Part shown: in pieces, positions 16,459 through 24,228 of the stretch | Layout of the letters: every line of letters starts with the position of its first letter | Position numbering within the stretch: position 1 is the first letter of the stretch | Source: JBLHOS01 sp047623825 | Lineage (GTDB): Bacteria > Pseudomonadota > Alphaproteobacteria > Rhodobacterales > Rhodobacteraceae | NCBI GenBank assembly: GCA_047623825.1 | Contig: JBLHOS010000031.1 | Location: 1-31,322 of the forward strand | Length of the DNA: 31,322 nucleotides | Direction of reading: 5' to 3' | Program-made: the position numbers and the translations under genes | Notes under the pieces: model-generated | What the model was told of the DNA's origin: nothing | What the model saw: the letters and a program-made list of their open reading frames with translations, nothing else | Databases searched by the model: none

Positions 16459-18076
16459 AGGCGCCTCGCTCAATCACGGCTGCAATAACGCTGAACCGGT
16501 CGGCTGCCATTGCTGCACCCAGCGCGGCACGTAGCTCAGCGCGATCCGTCACAGTATACCCATCGCCACCAAAGGCTTTTCCGATCGCTGCGATGTCGTG
16601 CCGGGCGAAATCTACACCATGATTGTTCAGCTGGCGTTGGCGTTGCTTCAGCTCAATCAATGCAAGGCTGGCATCGACAAACACCACAAAGATCGTCCTC
16701 AACTTTAGCTCGGCGGCGGTTGCCAGTTCCCCGGCGACCATCAAAAATCCCGCGTCACCTGAGAAAGATACTACAACCCGGTCAGGCGCCGCAATCGAGG
16801 CGCCCATCGCCAGCGGAACGGCACAACCCATAGTACACAGTGCAGAGGACTGCATCAGGCCACGCGGCTCATGACAGGTCCACATTTGTGACAGTAAAAT
16901 TCTGTGCGCACCGCTGTCGGCACTGGCCAGCGTGTTTGTGGGCAGCACTTGACGGCATTCATCGATGACTGCAGCAGGTCCCCAAACGTCGTCACTGGGA
17001 AAATCCTTGGCCAAACTGGCCTTGGCCGCGGCAACTTCGCCGTTTGCCCAGGTCGGCTGCGGCGCAACGCCACCCGACAATGCCGCAAGGGTCCCAGTGC
17101 AATCGGCGATGAAATTAAGGCTCGCTTGATGCATGTAGTGGTGATTGGGCGCGGCAGTGATGTCGATCACGGGGGTCACGCTTGGGTCCCACGGATCGCG
17201 CCAGCCCGTACGCATCTCTATCGGATCATAACCAACGCATAGGACAAGATCAGCGCGTGATATCAAAGGCAGAAGCGTCCTGTCGGCCAATGGCGACAGC
17301 CCGGCACCACCTAGGCATAATGCATGATCCTCGGGCATCAGGCCCTTGGCTTTGTAGGTGGTAATCACGGGGATGCCGTACCGCTCTGCAAACGCCGTAA
17401 GTGCAGGACCAGTGTTTGCATTCACTGCATCCACCCCGGCGATCATGATCGGGCGTTTTGCAGCGGCCAACCAGGATCTGGCCTGATCCAGATCTGGCCC
17501 GTCTGCGGGGGCAACCGGGCTGGCGGGCGGGCGCATGGGCCGGGCGGCATTGGGCACGACCTGATCGGCAACAGAGATCGGGACGTCAATATGGACGGGT
17601 CCGGGTCGCCCCTCAGTTGCGATAGCGATAGCCTTATCGGCGATCACGCCGCTGGCGGTGGCGTCCAGCGTAAAGCTGGCTTTGGTGATGGGCCGAAAGA
17701 CTTGCGGCTGATCTAACACTTGATGGGTATAGGTCTGCGCCTCATCGGCATCGACAGCACCGGTCAGCACGATCAACGGCACCCGATCTTGCAGGGCGTT
17801 GGCGACGACATTGATACCGTTCAGCGCGCCGGGGCCGACGGTTGCAACCAGAATACCGGGCGCGCCATTTCGGTGATGCACGCCCTCGGCCATGAACCCT
17901 GCGGCGTTTTCATGCTTGGCCAGAACAAACTGAATGCCAGCTTTTTCCAATGCATCCACCAACGTTAATACCTCACCACCGGGCATGCCAAACGCATACC
18001 GGCAGCCAGCTTGAAACAATCGCTCTGCCAAAATATCAGCAGCCCGAAGGGGAAGATTTGTTTTTTGAGTTGCCAT
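16442..18076 (-). CDS. Thiamine-diphosphate-dependent enzyme, acetolactate-synthase-like
   Basis: This 544-residue enzyme has the three-domain layout of the acetolactate synthase/pyruvate decarboxylase superfamily. The cofactor-activating glutamate is in AKHENAAGF (near residue 56). The middle domain contains RPIMIAGVDAV, and the ThDP/metal motif is SGDAGFLM near residue 440. The motif is normally GDG followed by two asparagines; here it reads GDA, and the metal-ligand asparagine position (about residue 468, in FVDAS) is aspartate. The QRQLNNHGVDFARHD segment fits catabolic ALS-like enzymes. No FAD or regulatory subunit is evident. Oxalyl-CoA decarboxylase was considered because a CoA-transferase follows, but its signature residues are not seen. 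Start ATG 18076 fits the family N-terminus; the frame is open 21 codons further. Confidence 0.82.
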   Translation of the reverse strand: MATQKTNLPLRAADILAERLFQAGCRYAFGMPGGEVLTLVDALEKAGIQFVLAKHENAAGFMAEGVHHRNGAPGILVATVGPGALNGINVVANALQDRVPLIVLTGAVDADEAQTYTHQVLDQPQVFRPITKASFTLDATASGVIADKAIAIATEGRPGPVHIDVPISVADQVVPNAARPMRPPASPVAPADGPDLDQARSWLAAAKRPIMIAGVDAVNANTGPALTAFAERYGIPVITTYKAKGLMPEDHALCLGGAGLSPLADRTLLPLISRADLVLCVGYDPIEMRTGWRDPWDPSVTPVIDITAAPNHHYMHQASLNFIADCTGTLAALSGGVAPQPTWANGEVAAAKASLAKDFPSDDVWGPAAVIDECRQVLPTNTLASADSGAHRILLSQMWTCHEPRGLMQSSALCTMGCAVPLAMGASIAAPDRVVVSFSGDAGFLMVAGELATAAELKLRTIFVVFVDASLALIELKQRQRQLNNHGVDFARHDIAAIGKAFGGDGYTVTDRAELRAALGAAMAADRFSVIAAVIERGAYDGRI

Positions 18077-18399
18077 CGACAAGGACCTTTTTGGTGTCGT
18101 GTTCGCCCGAGTCATTCGGTGGCGCACGGTGCAAGACACATCCGCGTGCGCCTAGCCCATTTTATTGAATGTGTACGGAATGTCACGCGGCATGCAGTGC
18201 CTGCGGCGGTCCGGTGTGCATCTCATACAGATTGACGCAGGCTGGTTACATCCCTGCGGGAGTTTTGACCTTAACCTCAGCTGCGAGCGTTCTACGCGGC
18301 TGAGGGGCCATCGGACCAGCGCATTATTTTTCAAGAGACGAAGTATGAAAAGTAATTGATTATTATCAATAATCCGGAATTATGGAATAAGGCTTGTCC
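18077..18399. other. Gene-free stretch with a stable hairpin
   Basis: I see no gene here. It separates the thiamine-diphosphate enzyme from the phoX relic and must hold the promoter of the former. An 11-pair hairpin is visible: CCTCAGCTGCG (18275-18285) pairs with CGCGGCTGAGG (18295-18305) with one G-U pair and a nine-base loop. It lacks a T-run on either strand. The lost 5' end of phoX may once have lain in this stretch, but I find no recognisable PhoX signal sequence. Confidence 0.35.
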
Positions 18400-19250
18400 G
18401 TTTGAGACCTTTGACGAATTGAGGTGGGTCAACGATGAGATCTACCATATCGCTGAGGGCTACAGCGCAGATATCTTGTTGCTTTGGGGCAATCGGATCA
18501 CGGCCGATGCGCCAGAGTTCGAGGTGATGAACCAAACCGTCGAGGCGTAGCTACAACAATTTGGCTATAACAACGACTATGTCGTATTTGCTGAGATTGA
18601 GCTCGGTCGCGGTCAGCTTTATGTCAACCATGAATACACCAAGGAAAGAGTGATATTCTTGGGCCTTGGTCGTCAGGATAATCAAGATTTCGTCGGAATA
18701 ACCAAGGCACTGATCGATGTTAAAATAGCTGCCCATCGTTGAGATCGTCAAGGATGGCGATGGCCGTTGGCAAGTTGTGTGTGATGGCCCGCAAAATCGC
18801 CGTTTCACCCCGTTGACCTTTTCTGGATCGGCTGCGGGCCACGGCGGGATGAAAACTAACGACGAACCGGACGGAATGGCAGTAATCGGCACGATCGACA
18901 CCCGGCTTGTGGCGGATCCGTTGGGGGCGACACCCATGGACAGACCCGAAGATGTGCAGGCGTGCGGCGATGGAGCGGTATTTGTGATGTTGACCAACAA
19001 CTCACGCCGATCACCCGAACAGCTTGACGGCCCCCCCGACCCAAAAGCAACTTTGGCCACATCCGGCAGATCAATGAAGATTGCGGCGCCTATGCCGCGA
19101 CAATCGGTAATGGGACATCGTCGTGCAATGTGGTGATCCGGCTATCGCAGAGGTGGGTGCCGTCTGAAACCCCTAGACCTCCGCGCATAGCTGGTTTGGC
19201 CCCCTGACAACTGCGCGTTAGATGTATCGGTCCGGTTGTGGTTGGGCTGA
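18400..19250 (+). pseudogene. phoX: Relic of PhoX-family alkaline phosphatase with internal deletion
   Basis: Conserved PhoX blocks appear in the right order but in several frames. Frame one (18405-18740) gives YHIAEGYSADILLLWG, an in-frame TAG at 18548-18550, FGYNNDYV, VNHEYT and LGLGRQD. After a frameshift near 18740 come VEIVKDGDGRW, NRRFTPLT and AAGHGG. The text then jumps from VIGTI to DTRLVADPLGATPMDRPEDV near 18886-18905, skipping the middle (about 200 residues in intact proteins). VFVMLTNNSRR follows, then further shifts to NFGHIRQINED (about 19050), WDIVVQCGDP (about 19110) and PPDNCALD (about 19205). The N-terminal Tat signal region is missing. The product would have been a calcium-dependent periplasmic phosphomonoesterase; this copy cannot be functional. 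Confidence 0.85.
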
Positions 19251-19314
19251 TGTAACAGATGCTTCGGCGGATCAGGGATCGATCCGGGCAGCCTCACGGA
19301 CGTCTTGGAAATGT

Positions 19315-20124
19315 CTAGAAGTCGACGGTGACGCCCGGCAGATGCATAGCTGTGATCATCTCACGCACTTCTTGGCGCGCGGCTAGATTGCTTAGGTTCA
19401 TCTTATCGATCCCGATCTCGCGCAGATCCAAAAGGGTCATGCCAGATGGAAAAAGCTCACGAAAAATAACACGCTCGGAAAAGCCTGAACCGATGCGAAA
19501 GCCGATGCGCTTGGCCAAGGCGTCCAACGCGTCGCCAACTTTCTTTTTGTTGTGCATGTACTGCGTGCCCATCCGGTTGCGCTGAACGATCCAGTCAATC
19601 GGGCTAAGCCCTGCCTTGGAGCGTAACTGGCGCGCGTGCCAGACCATTTCGGAATAGACTGACGGGCCCTTGATCTCATAGGTTTCAGGATCGATCCGGC
19701 CCAGCAGATCGAAATCAACAAAGCTGTCATTAAGCGGCGTGACCAGCGTATCTGCCAGTGAATGGGCGACCTGGCTTAATCTGGTGTGGGATCCGGGGCA
19801 GTCGATAACGATGAAATCACAACGCGCCTCCAGCTCAGAAACTGCGGCGGACAGTCGTAAATCATAAATATTGTCATCGGGGCCAACAGACTCTGGTTCG
19901 ATCTGGGGCAGGTCCATCAACAGCGGCGATGGCAAGGTTATTCCACGTGCGGCCATCGTGGCATTTCTGTTCTCAACATAGCGACCAAAACTGCGCTGAC
20001 GCAGATCCAGATCTAATGCACCGACCGTGAACCCTAACCGCGCCAACGCGGTCGCCACGTGCATCGCTGAGGTCGATTTGCCAGATCCGCCCTTCTCGTT
20101 TCCAAAAACGATGATATGCGCCAT
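19315..20124 (-). CDS. mipZ: MipZ division-plane positioning ATPase (ParA/MinD family)
   Basis: This 269-residue P-loop ATPase is the alphaproteobacterial MipZ type, which forms a gradient from the ParB-bound poles and blocks FtsZ assembly there, placing the division site at mid-cell. The deviant Walker A box is KGGSGKST (residues 11-18). The family-specific DLDLRQRSFGRYVENR follows, then DFIVIDCPGSHT and TPLNDSFVDFDLLG. RNRM and KRIGFRIGSGFSERVIFRELFP complete the match. The ATG start at 20124 gives the usual N-terminus (IIVFGNEKGGSGK). The gene stands alone between two groups of pseudogenes, which suggests it is kept by selection while its surroundings decay. Confidence 0.93.
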   Translation of the reverse strand: MAHIIVFGNEKGGSGKSTSAMHVATALARLGFTVGALDLDLRQRSFGRYVENRNATMAARGITLPSPLLMDLPQIEPESVGPDDNIYDLRLSAAVSELEARCDFIVIDCPGSHTRLSQVAHSLADTLVTPLNDSFVDFDLLGRIDPETYEIKGPSVYSEMVWHARQLRSKAGLSPIDWIVQRNRMGTQYMHNKKKVGDALDALAKRIGFRIGSGFSERVIFRELFPSGMTLLDLREIGIDKMNLSNLAARQEVREMITAMHLPGVTVDF

Positions 20125-20207
20125 GCCCGTCCCCTTGGGTTATCTATGTGGGTCGCGCCCTCGTTGTTTGGGGCGTTCGCGCAATATACGGCAGCCATTC
20201 GTCTCTG

Positions 20208-20505
20208 TTAAGCGCCAAAGGTCGTCTGAGGTGCAAAGCAGGCATCAAACTTCTGCTGACCGGTGCGCGAAAAGCGCACAACCCGGCTGTCGGGGTCCCA
20301 AATTGCCCATTCTGGTCCAGAACGGCCTGAAAAGCCCCCGTCCAAGGCTGCCAGCCAAATGAGCGCGTCGTTTGCTCCGATCTAAACAGGCCCGGCAAAG
20401 CGTGCGCCGTTTCTTCTGCAGAGTTGCCAGATCAACGCCAAACTGCTGAATAAAGGTGGCACCGGATTGGGTCAGAACCGGCCCGCCTTCGACCCAACCA
20501 AGAAA
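20208..20505 (-). pseudogene. C-terminal relic of an ArsR-type winged-helix regulator
   Basis: On the minus strand, three frames join to give the C-terminal half of an ArsR-like transcriptional regulator. Frame one reads LGWVEGGPVLTQSGATF, then FGVDLATLQKKRRTLCRACLD and RRAHLAGSLGRGLF. A shift gives AVLDQ, and a second gives WAIWDPDSRVVRFSRTGQQKF, ending at TAA (20210-20208). This matches the usual tail of these proteins, in which a CLDWSERRxHLAG block precedes a final DPxSRVVxF strand. The N-terminal helix-turn-helix half is missing; its place is taken by the plus-strand NIPSNAP relic, which begins at about 20488. Two frameshifts and the 5' loss mean it cannot be functional. Confidence 0.72.
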
Positions 20506-20786
20506 GACGCGTATGCGCAATATACCCAAAATTGGGGTCAGGCGATCCTGTGCTGCGACGCCGATCGTGTCGGTTATTTTGCCCCCCATGAAGGGTCCAG
20601 TGCGCTGGCCTACGGGGGATCTACAATGTAGCAAGTCTGGCCACTTATGAGGAATATTGCGCGCTGCTGGCCGAGGACCCGTTGGGTCGGGAGAACTCTG
20701 CCTTTGCCCGACGTGAGAAGTTTTTGCTACGTGAGGACCGGACGTTTCTGAAGTGCGTTTCAACCCCACATGGGGCGACCGCATAA
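20488..20786 (+). pseudogene. Relic of a NIPSNAP-family protein gene
   Basis: The plus strand reads FDPTKKDAYAQYTQNWGQAI and VGYFAPHEGSSALAYG up to a run of five G at 20614-20618, where the frame breaks into TAG. One frame further on it continues as IYNVASLATYEEY, LLAEDPLGRENSAFARREKF and REDRTFLK, to a TAA at 20784-20786. This is the pattern of small NIPSNAP/DUF1330-like proteins, and it aligns loosely with the intact NIPSNAP protein at 25116-25451 in this window (HGYWLPHEGPNN, SFASLADYEDYRA, DRSF). The first codons before FDPTKK are missing, and the region where they should be belongs to the ArsR relic on the other strand. Confidence 0.72.
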
Positions 20787-21128
20787 TAGTACAACAGCTT
20801 GCGGCATTGCCCCGTTGGAGGCGTACCGTGCAATATTTCTGTGCCACCTGGGCCGCGACTTGCTCCATGACCGCTGCGTTGGGGGTGGTAATTTCATTCA
20901 AAAACCGAAAGATTGTCTTGCGGTTCACTAGGGCGGAGTGGCGGATAATGATTGCGGTTATGGCGTCATTCGGTTTCTTTTGGGCCTCTTAGGCTCAAGA
21001 AATTACCCAAATATGCGCCCTTCGCTGATGCCATACACGGACTTCACCTATTAATGCACTTGCCGGCTGGCCAATTATCGATTTCGGCGACCGCCGGTTG
21101 AACGAACGATTTGAAGGAGACGAAAACC
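20787..21128. other. Mostly non-coding stretch, unassigned minus-strand frame
   Basis: I find no gene I can name here. A minus-strand frame across about 20825-20985 reads IIIRHSALVNRKTIFRFLNEITTP and onward to QVAQKYCTV with coding-like composition, but it starts just after stop codons and runs into the NIPSNAP relic. It may be another gene remnant. The last 40 bases hold the ribosome-binding site of the next gene (AAGGAG at 21113-21118). Confidence 0.3.
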
Positions 21129-21575
21129 ATGGCTGACACTGATCAAAACGACCGGGCAGTGGGATCAATTTCCACTGAAACGAATGACGCGCCTTCGGTC
21201 GGTTCCGCCAAAAACTTCGGTGCGATCGCGGTGATATTCGAAGTGTTTCCCGTCGCAGAGCGAAAGCAAGAGTATCTGGATATCGCAGCCAGCCTACGCC
21301 CTGTGCTGGAACAGATCGACGGCTTCATCTCGGTTGAGCGGTTTCAAAGCCTGACCGACCCGTCAAAACTATTGTCATTATCGTTCTTTCGCGACGAAGA
21401 AGCGATTCAGGAGTGGCGCAATCTGGCCGTACATCGTGCAGCCCAGTCCAAGGGACGCGCTGGGATTTTCCGTGACTATCATCTGCGGATCGCAGGCGTG
21501 ATCCGCGACTATGGCATGTTTGATCGTGATCAGGCGCCCAACGACAGTCATGCGTGCCTTGGTGCGGTGATCTAA
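21129..21575 (+). CDS. Antibiotic biosynthesis monooxygenase (ABM) domain protein
   Basis: This 148-residue cytosolic protein carries a ferredoxin-like ABM domain (about residues 30-125). Recognisable features are AIAVIFEVFPVAERKQEYLDIAASLRP, IDGFISVERFQS and LLSLSFFRDEEAIQEWRN followed by HRAAQ. The ABM fold occurs in small monooxygenases and in heme-degrading or stress proteins, so the name does not fix a reaction. The first ~30 residues are polar and probably disordered. ATG 21129 is used with AAGGAG ten bases upstream; a TTG at 21111 would overlap that site. It is a single-gene unit that converges on the rpmE end of the ribosomal operon, with a shared terminator. Confidence 0.8.
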   Translation: MADTDQNDRAVGSISTETNDAPSVGSAKNFGAIAVIFEVFPVAERKQEYLDIAASLRPVLEQIDGFISVERFQSLTDPSKLLSLSFFRDEEAIQEWRNLAVHRAAQSKGRAGIFRDYHLRIAGVIRDYGMFDRDQAPNDSHACLGAVI

Positions 21576-21589
21576 GAGGACCGAAACCA

Positions 21590-21620
21590 AAAACGCCGCC
21601 CCGGTGAAGGGCGGCGTTTT
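21590..21620. terminator. Two-way intrinsic terminator between ABM gene and rpmE
   Basis: AAAACGCCGCCC (21590-21601) and GGGCGGCGTTTT (21609-21620) form a perfect 12-pair stem with a seven-base loop. T-runs stand at the 3' end on both strands. It lies between the stops of two converging genes (21575 and 21644) and should end both transcripts. Confidence 0.93.
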
Positions 21621-21643
21621 CATTGTTCGCAAAGGCGCTGTTC

Positions 21644-21865
21644 TTAGAAGCCCAGACCTTCGTATTTCTTTTTGAACTTCGAGACGCGACCACCAGTGTC
21701 GAGTAGGCGGGATGTCCCGCCGATCCAAGCCGGATGAACCGTTGGGTCGATATCGAGGGATAGTGTGTCGCCCTCTGCGCCCCAAGTGGATTTCATCTGG
21801 ATGATGTCACCGCTCGTCATTTTGACGTTGATGACGTGATATTCGGGATGTGTATCTTTTCTCAT
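21644..21865 (-). CDS. rpmE: 50S ribosomal protein L31
   Basis: This 73-residue L31 protein of the large ribosomal subunit includes the signature HPEYHVI, TWGAEGDTLSLDIDP, HPAW and LLDTGGRVSKFKKKY. It lacks the CxxC zinc-binding cysteines of zinc-containing L31, so it is of the cysteine-free type. It is the last gene of the minus-strand operon, 12 bases after rplS, and ends just before the two-way terminator. Confidence 0.96.
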   Translation of the reverse strand: MRKDTHPEYHVINVKMTSGDIIQMKSTWGAEGDTLSLDIDPTVHPAWIGGTSRLLDTGGRVSKFKKKYEGLGF

Positions 21866-21877
21866 TGCATCCGCTCC

Positions 21878-22261
21878 TTAGGCCTTAGGGCCAGATTTAG
21901 GCTTATAGTTGGAAACCTCTGCAATCCGCGCCGACTTACCGCGACGTTCACGCAGATAGTAAAGCTTGGCACGACGAACGCGGCCACGGCGGACAACAGT
22001 GATGCTGTCAATATTCATTGAGTGCAGTGGAAACACACGTTCCACGCCTTCACCAAATGAGATTTTGCGAACCGTAAAGGATCCTGCAATACCGGCGCCA
22101 TTTTTGCGCGCGATACAGACGCCTTCGTAGTTCTGCACCCGAGTACGGGTACCTTCGGTCACTTTGTAACCGACGCGGATGGTGTCACCCGCTTTGAAAT
22201 CGGGAAGAATTTTCCCTAAGGCGGCAACTTGCTCCGCCTCAATCTGTGCGATCAGGTCCAT
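21878..22261 (-). CDS. rplS: 50S ribosomal protein L19
   Basis: This 127-residue L19 protein contributes to the 30S-50S interface. It shows the family blocks FKAGDTIRVGYKVTEG, RVQNYEGVCIARKN, FTVRKISFGEGVERVFPLHS and KLYYLRERRGKSARI. The start at ATG 22261 (MDLIAQIE) has GGAG seven bases upstream and gives the normal L19 N-terminus; the open frame further upstream overlaps trmD and is not used. A 49-base gap separates it from the trmD stop. Confidence 0.96.
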   Translation of the reverse strand: MDLIAQIEAEQVAALGKILPDFKAGDTIRVGYKVTEGTRTRVQNYEGVCIARKNGAGIAGSFTVRKISFGEGVERVFPLHSMNIDSITVVRRGRVRRAKLYYLRERRGKSARIAEVSNYKPKSGPKA

Positions 22262-22310
22262 CGCCACACTCCATATATAATCACGGTTGTTCCGCGAATG
22301 TGATGTCCCC

Positions 22311-23141
22311 TCAGAGCTCTTGGTCTCCGTCCGGGTTCCTACCTTGTTGTGCAAGATAAGCCCGCCAGAGGTCAGGGCGACGTTCCTTGGTCAGCCTTTC
22401 GGCTTCGGCCTTCCGCCATTGGGCAATGTTCGCGTGATGACCTGAAAGGAGAATCTCAGGGATCGCACGGCCTTCCCAGACGGCCGGTTTCGTAAATTGT
22501 GGGTGTTCCAGAAGCCCATCTGAAAAGGATTCCTCCTCAGTGGACGCCTGATTCCCAAGCACGAGGGGTATAAGCCGGACCGTGGCGTCAATCAAGGCCT
22601 GAGCCGCAATCTCCCCTCCGGTCATCACAAAGTCCCCAAGACTGAATTCTTCCATACCGAATTGGTCGATGACGCGTTGGTCTACGCCTTCGAACCGGCC
22701 ACACAGCATAGTGATGCCTTGGGCCTGCGAGAACCGCTTGGCGTCGGCCTGCGTAAAGGGTTTTCCGCGCGGCGACAAAAAGATGCGGGGCCAAAGATTG
22801 GGGTTGTCGGGTGTGCCCTGACCGGCCATGCGCATGGCGCGGCCCAAAACGTCGGCCCGCATCACCAGACCAGCGCCACCGCCAGCGGGTGTGTCATCAA
22901 CTTGCCGGTGTTTGCCAGTGCCAAAGATCCGCAGGTCAATCGGCTCCAGCGCCCAAAGTCCTTCTTGCAAGGCCTTACCGGTCAGGGACTGACCCAGCAC
23001 CCCGGGGAATGCATCGGGAAAAAGCGTCAGGACCTTTGCTGTCCATGCGCCCTTAAGGCGTGGGGTTGGTGTCATCAGATCCCGTGGCTGCAAGCTGGCG
23101 CTGATCGACAGGCGGCCATGGGATTTGGGTTCACTCACCAT
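22311..23141 (-). CDS. trmD: tRNA (guanine37-N1)-methyltransferase TrmD
   Basis: This 276-residue SPOUT-fold enzyme methylates G37 next to the anticodon using S-adenosylmethionine. Landmarks are VLTLFPDAFPGVLGQSLTGKAL, RQVDDTPAGGGAGLVMRADVL, LCGRFEGVDQRVID, FVMTGGEIAAQALID and the C-terminal EHPQFTKPAVWEGRAIPEILLSGHH. The ATG at 23141 overlaps the last 11 bases of rimM. It is favoured because the following SHGRLSISASLQPR stretch is a common N-terminal extension in this order; a later ATG at 23075 would also give an active-looking core. The 3' end lies 49 bases from rplS. Confidence 0.94.
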   Translation of the reverse strand: MVSEPKSHGRLSISASLQPRDLMTPTPRLKGAWTAKVLTLFPDAFPGVLGQSLTGKALQEGLWALEPIDLRIFGTGKHRQVDDTPAGGGAGLVMRADVLGRAMRMAGQGTPDNPNLWPRIFLSPRGKPFTQADAKRFSQAQGITMLCGRFEGVDQRVIDQFGMEEFSLGDFVMTGGEIAAQALIDATVRLIPLVLGNQASTEEESFSDGLLEHPQFTKPAVWEGRAIPEILLSGHHANIAQWRKAEAERLTKERRPDLWRAYLAQQGRNPDGDQEL

Positions 23142-23643
23142 TGGAAAATAGCCCATCGGGCGGATCAATAATAATGCGGCCGGTCGCTATATCAACCGTT
23201 GGAACAATTGCTTGGGTGAAGGGAACCAGCACTGTGCCGGGCTGACCCTTGGCGCGTACTTCCAACAGATCTGAGGCGCCGTGGTTATGCACCGCATGCA
23301 CGCTGCCTAACGTTACACCGCCTGTATCAATGACGTCCAAACCGATCAGATCAGCATGATAATACTCATCATCCGGCAATCCGGGCAGCACGTCGCGCGG
23401 CGCATAAAGACGAGTGCCGCGCAGGTCATCTGCTTGTTCTTTGGTGCGAATACCTGACAAAAGTACCGCGAACCCGGTCTTTACGGGGCGAGTAATTTTC
23501 AGGGTGTAGCTGTTGCCAGCCTCATCGGTCAGTGGACCGTAATCACCAATGGCGGCAGGGTCAGCGCAGAAGGATTTTACCCGCGCCTCCCCTTTCACAC
23601 CAAATGAGCCCGTCACCGCACCAACACAGATCCGCTCAGTCAT
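23131..23643 (-). CDS. rimM: Ribosome maturation factor RimM
   Basis: This 170-residue RimM assists assembly of the 30S head, working near ribosomal protein S19. It has an N-terminal beta-barrel domain (ICVGAVTGSFGVKGEARVKSF, then LRGTRLYAPRDVLPGLPDDEYYHADLIGLDV) and a C-terminal PRC-barrel (LGSVHAVHNHGASDLLEV). ATG 23643 has GGAGG about six bases upstream and gives the usual MTERICVG start. It is followed by an overlapping trmD. Confidence 0.94.
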   Translation of the reverse strand: MTERICVGAVTGSFGVKGEARVKSFCADPAAIGDYGPLTDEAGNSYTLKITRPVKTGFAVLLSGIRTKEQADDLRGTRLYAPRDVLPGLPDDEYYHADLIGLDVIDTGGVTLGSVHAVHNHGASDLLEVRAKGQPGTVLVPFTQAIVPTVDIATGRIIIDPPDGLFSNGE

Positions 23644-23674
23644 AGCAGCCTCCATAAACCAAAGCCCATGTCTG

Positions 23675-23696
23675 TGGCCGCGCCAAGGCGCGACCA
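23675..23696. other. GC-rich hairpin between rpsP and rimM
   Basis: GGCCGCGC (23676-23683) pairs with GCGCGACC (23688-23695) apart from one mismatch, giving a short stem in the roughly 100-base gap between rpsP and rimM. No T-run follows. It may lower read-through or protect the rpsP transcript end, as seen where ribosomal protein genes need higher expression than rimM and trmD, but that is inference. Confidence 0.35.
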
Positions 23697-23742
23697 GATG
23701 ACAAGATGAAAAAGCGTTCTGTCATAGGAGCTAAACAGCAGA

Positions 23743-24180
23743 TTACTCTGCTGCTGCTTCCTCTGCTGCGGCTTCTACAACAGGCTCTTCCGCGACCTCA
23801 ACAACAGGCTCCACAACTGGGGCTGCTGCTGCTTCGGCGGCTTCTGCTGCCTTAGTGGCTTTTTCTTCTGCGCGATCGACAGCTTTCTTGCCTGGCTCGC
23901 CTTTTTTCAGGTTTACGCGCTCTTTTTTCTCAACGATGCCAGCGGCTTCGAGGAAACGGGATACGCGATCGGTTGGCTGTGCGCCTTGGCCCAACCAGTA
24001 CTGAACGCGCTCTACGTCCATTTTCACCCGGTCTTCGCTATCTTTGGCCAGAAGTGGGTTATATGTACCCAATTTTTCGATGTAACGGCCATCACGTGGC
24101 ATACGGCTGTCTGTGGCCACGATGCGATAAGATGGGCGTTTCTTGGAACCGCCACGTGCAAGTCTGATTTTCATAGCCAT
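23743..24180 (-). CDS. rpsP: 30S ribosomal protein S16 with Ala/Glu-rich tail
   Basis: This 145-residue protein has the complete S16 domain in the first ~80 residues (MKIRLARGGSKKRPSYRIV, RDGRYIEKLGTYNP, VQYWLGQGAQPTDRVSRFL). A ~60-residue tail rich in alanine, glutamate, valine and proline follows, longer than the compact bacterial S16 but common in alphaproteobacteria. The start at ATG 24180 has AAAGGA nine bases upstream; a second in-frame ATG at 24174 is possible. It precedes rimM, the standard gene order. Confidence 0.95.
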   Translation of the reverse strand: MAMKIRLARGGSKKRPSYRIVATDSRMPRDGRYIEKLGTYNPLLAKDSEDRVKMDVERVQYWLGQGAQPTDRVSRFLEAAGIVEKKERVNLKKGEPGKKAVDRAEEKATKAAEAAEAAAAPVVEPVVEVAEEPVVEAAAEEAAAE

Positions 24181-24228
24181 GATATTCTATCCTTTGAATG
24201 GTGTGGGTTAGGTGGGTTTTCACCCATC

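Noticed and set aside
16442..18076. Oxalyl-CoA decarboxylase with formyl-CoA transferase (oxalate degradation)
   Set aside because: The gene pair order fits, but the ThDP protein has ALS-like features and not the motifs I know from oxalyl-CoA decarboxylase; the CoA-transferase is not specific either.
18551..19060. 169-residue minus-strand open frame
   Set aside because: It is antisense to the PhoX blocks, which are far better supported.
18777..19136. 119-residue plus-strand open frame as a gene
   Set aside because: It is the longest uninterrupted piece of the phoX relic; homologous blocks continue outside it in other frames.
20245..20928. 227-residue minus-strand open frame as a gene
   Set aside because: Its C-terminal part is the ArsR relic, but the conserved text leaves this frame before the end, and its middle lies antisense to the NIPSNAP relic.
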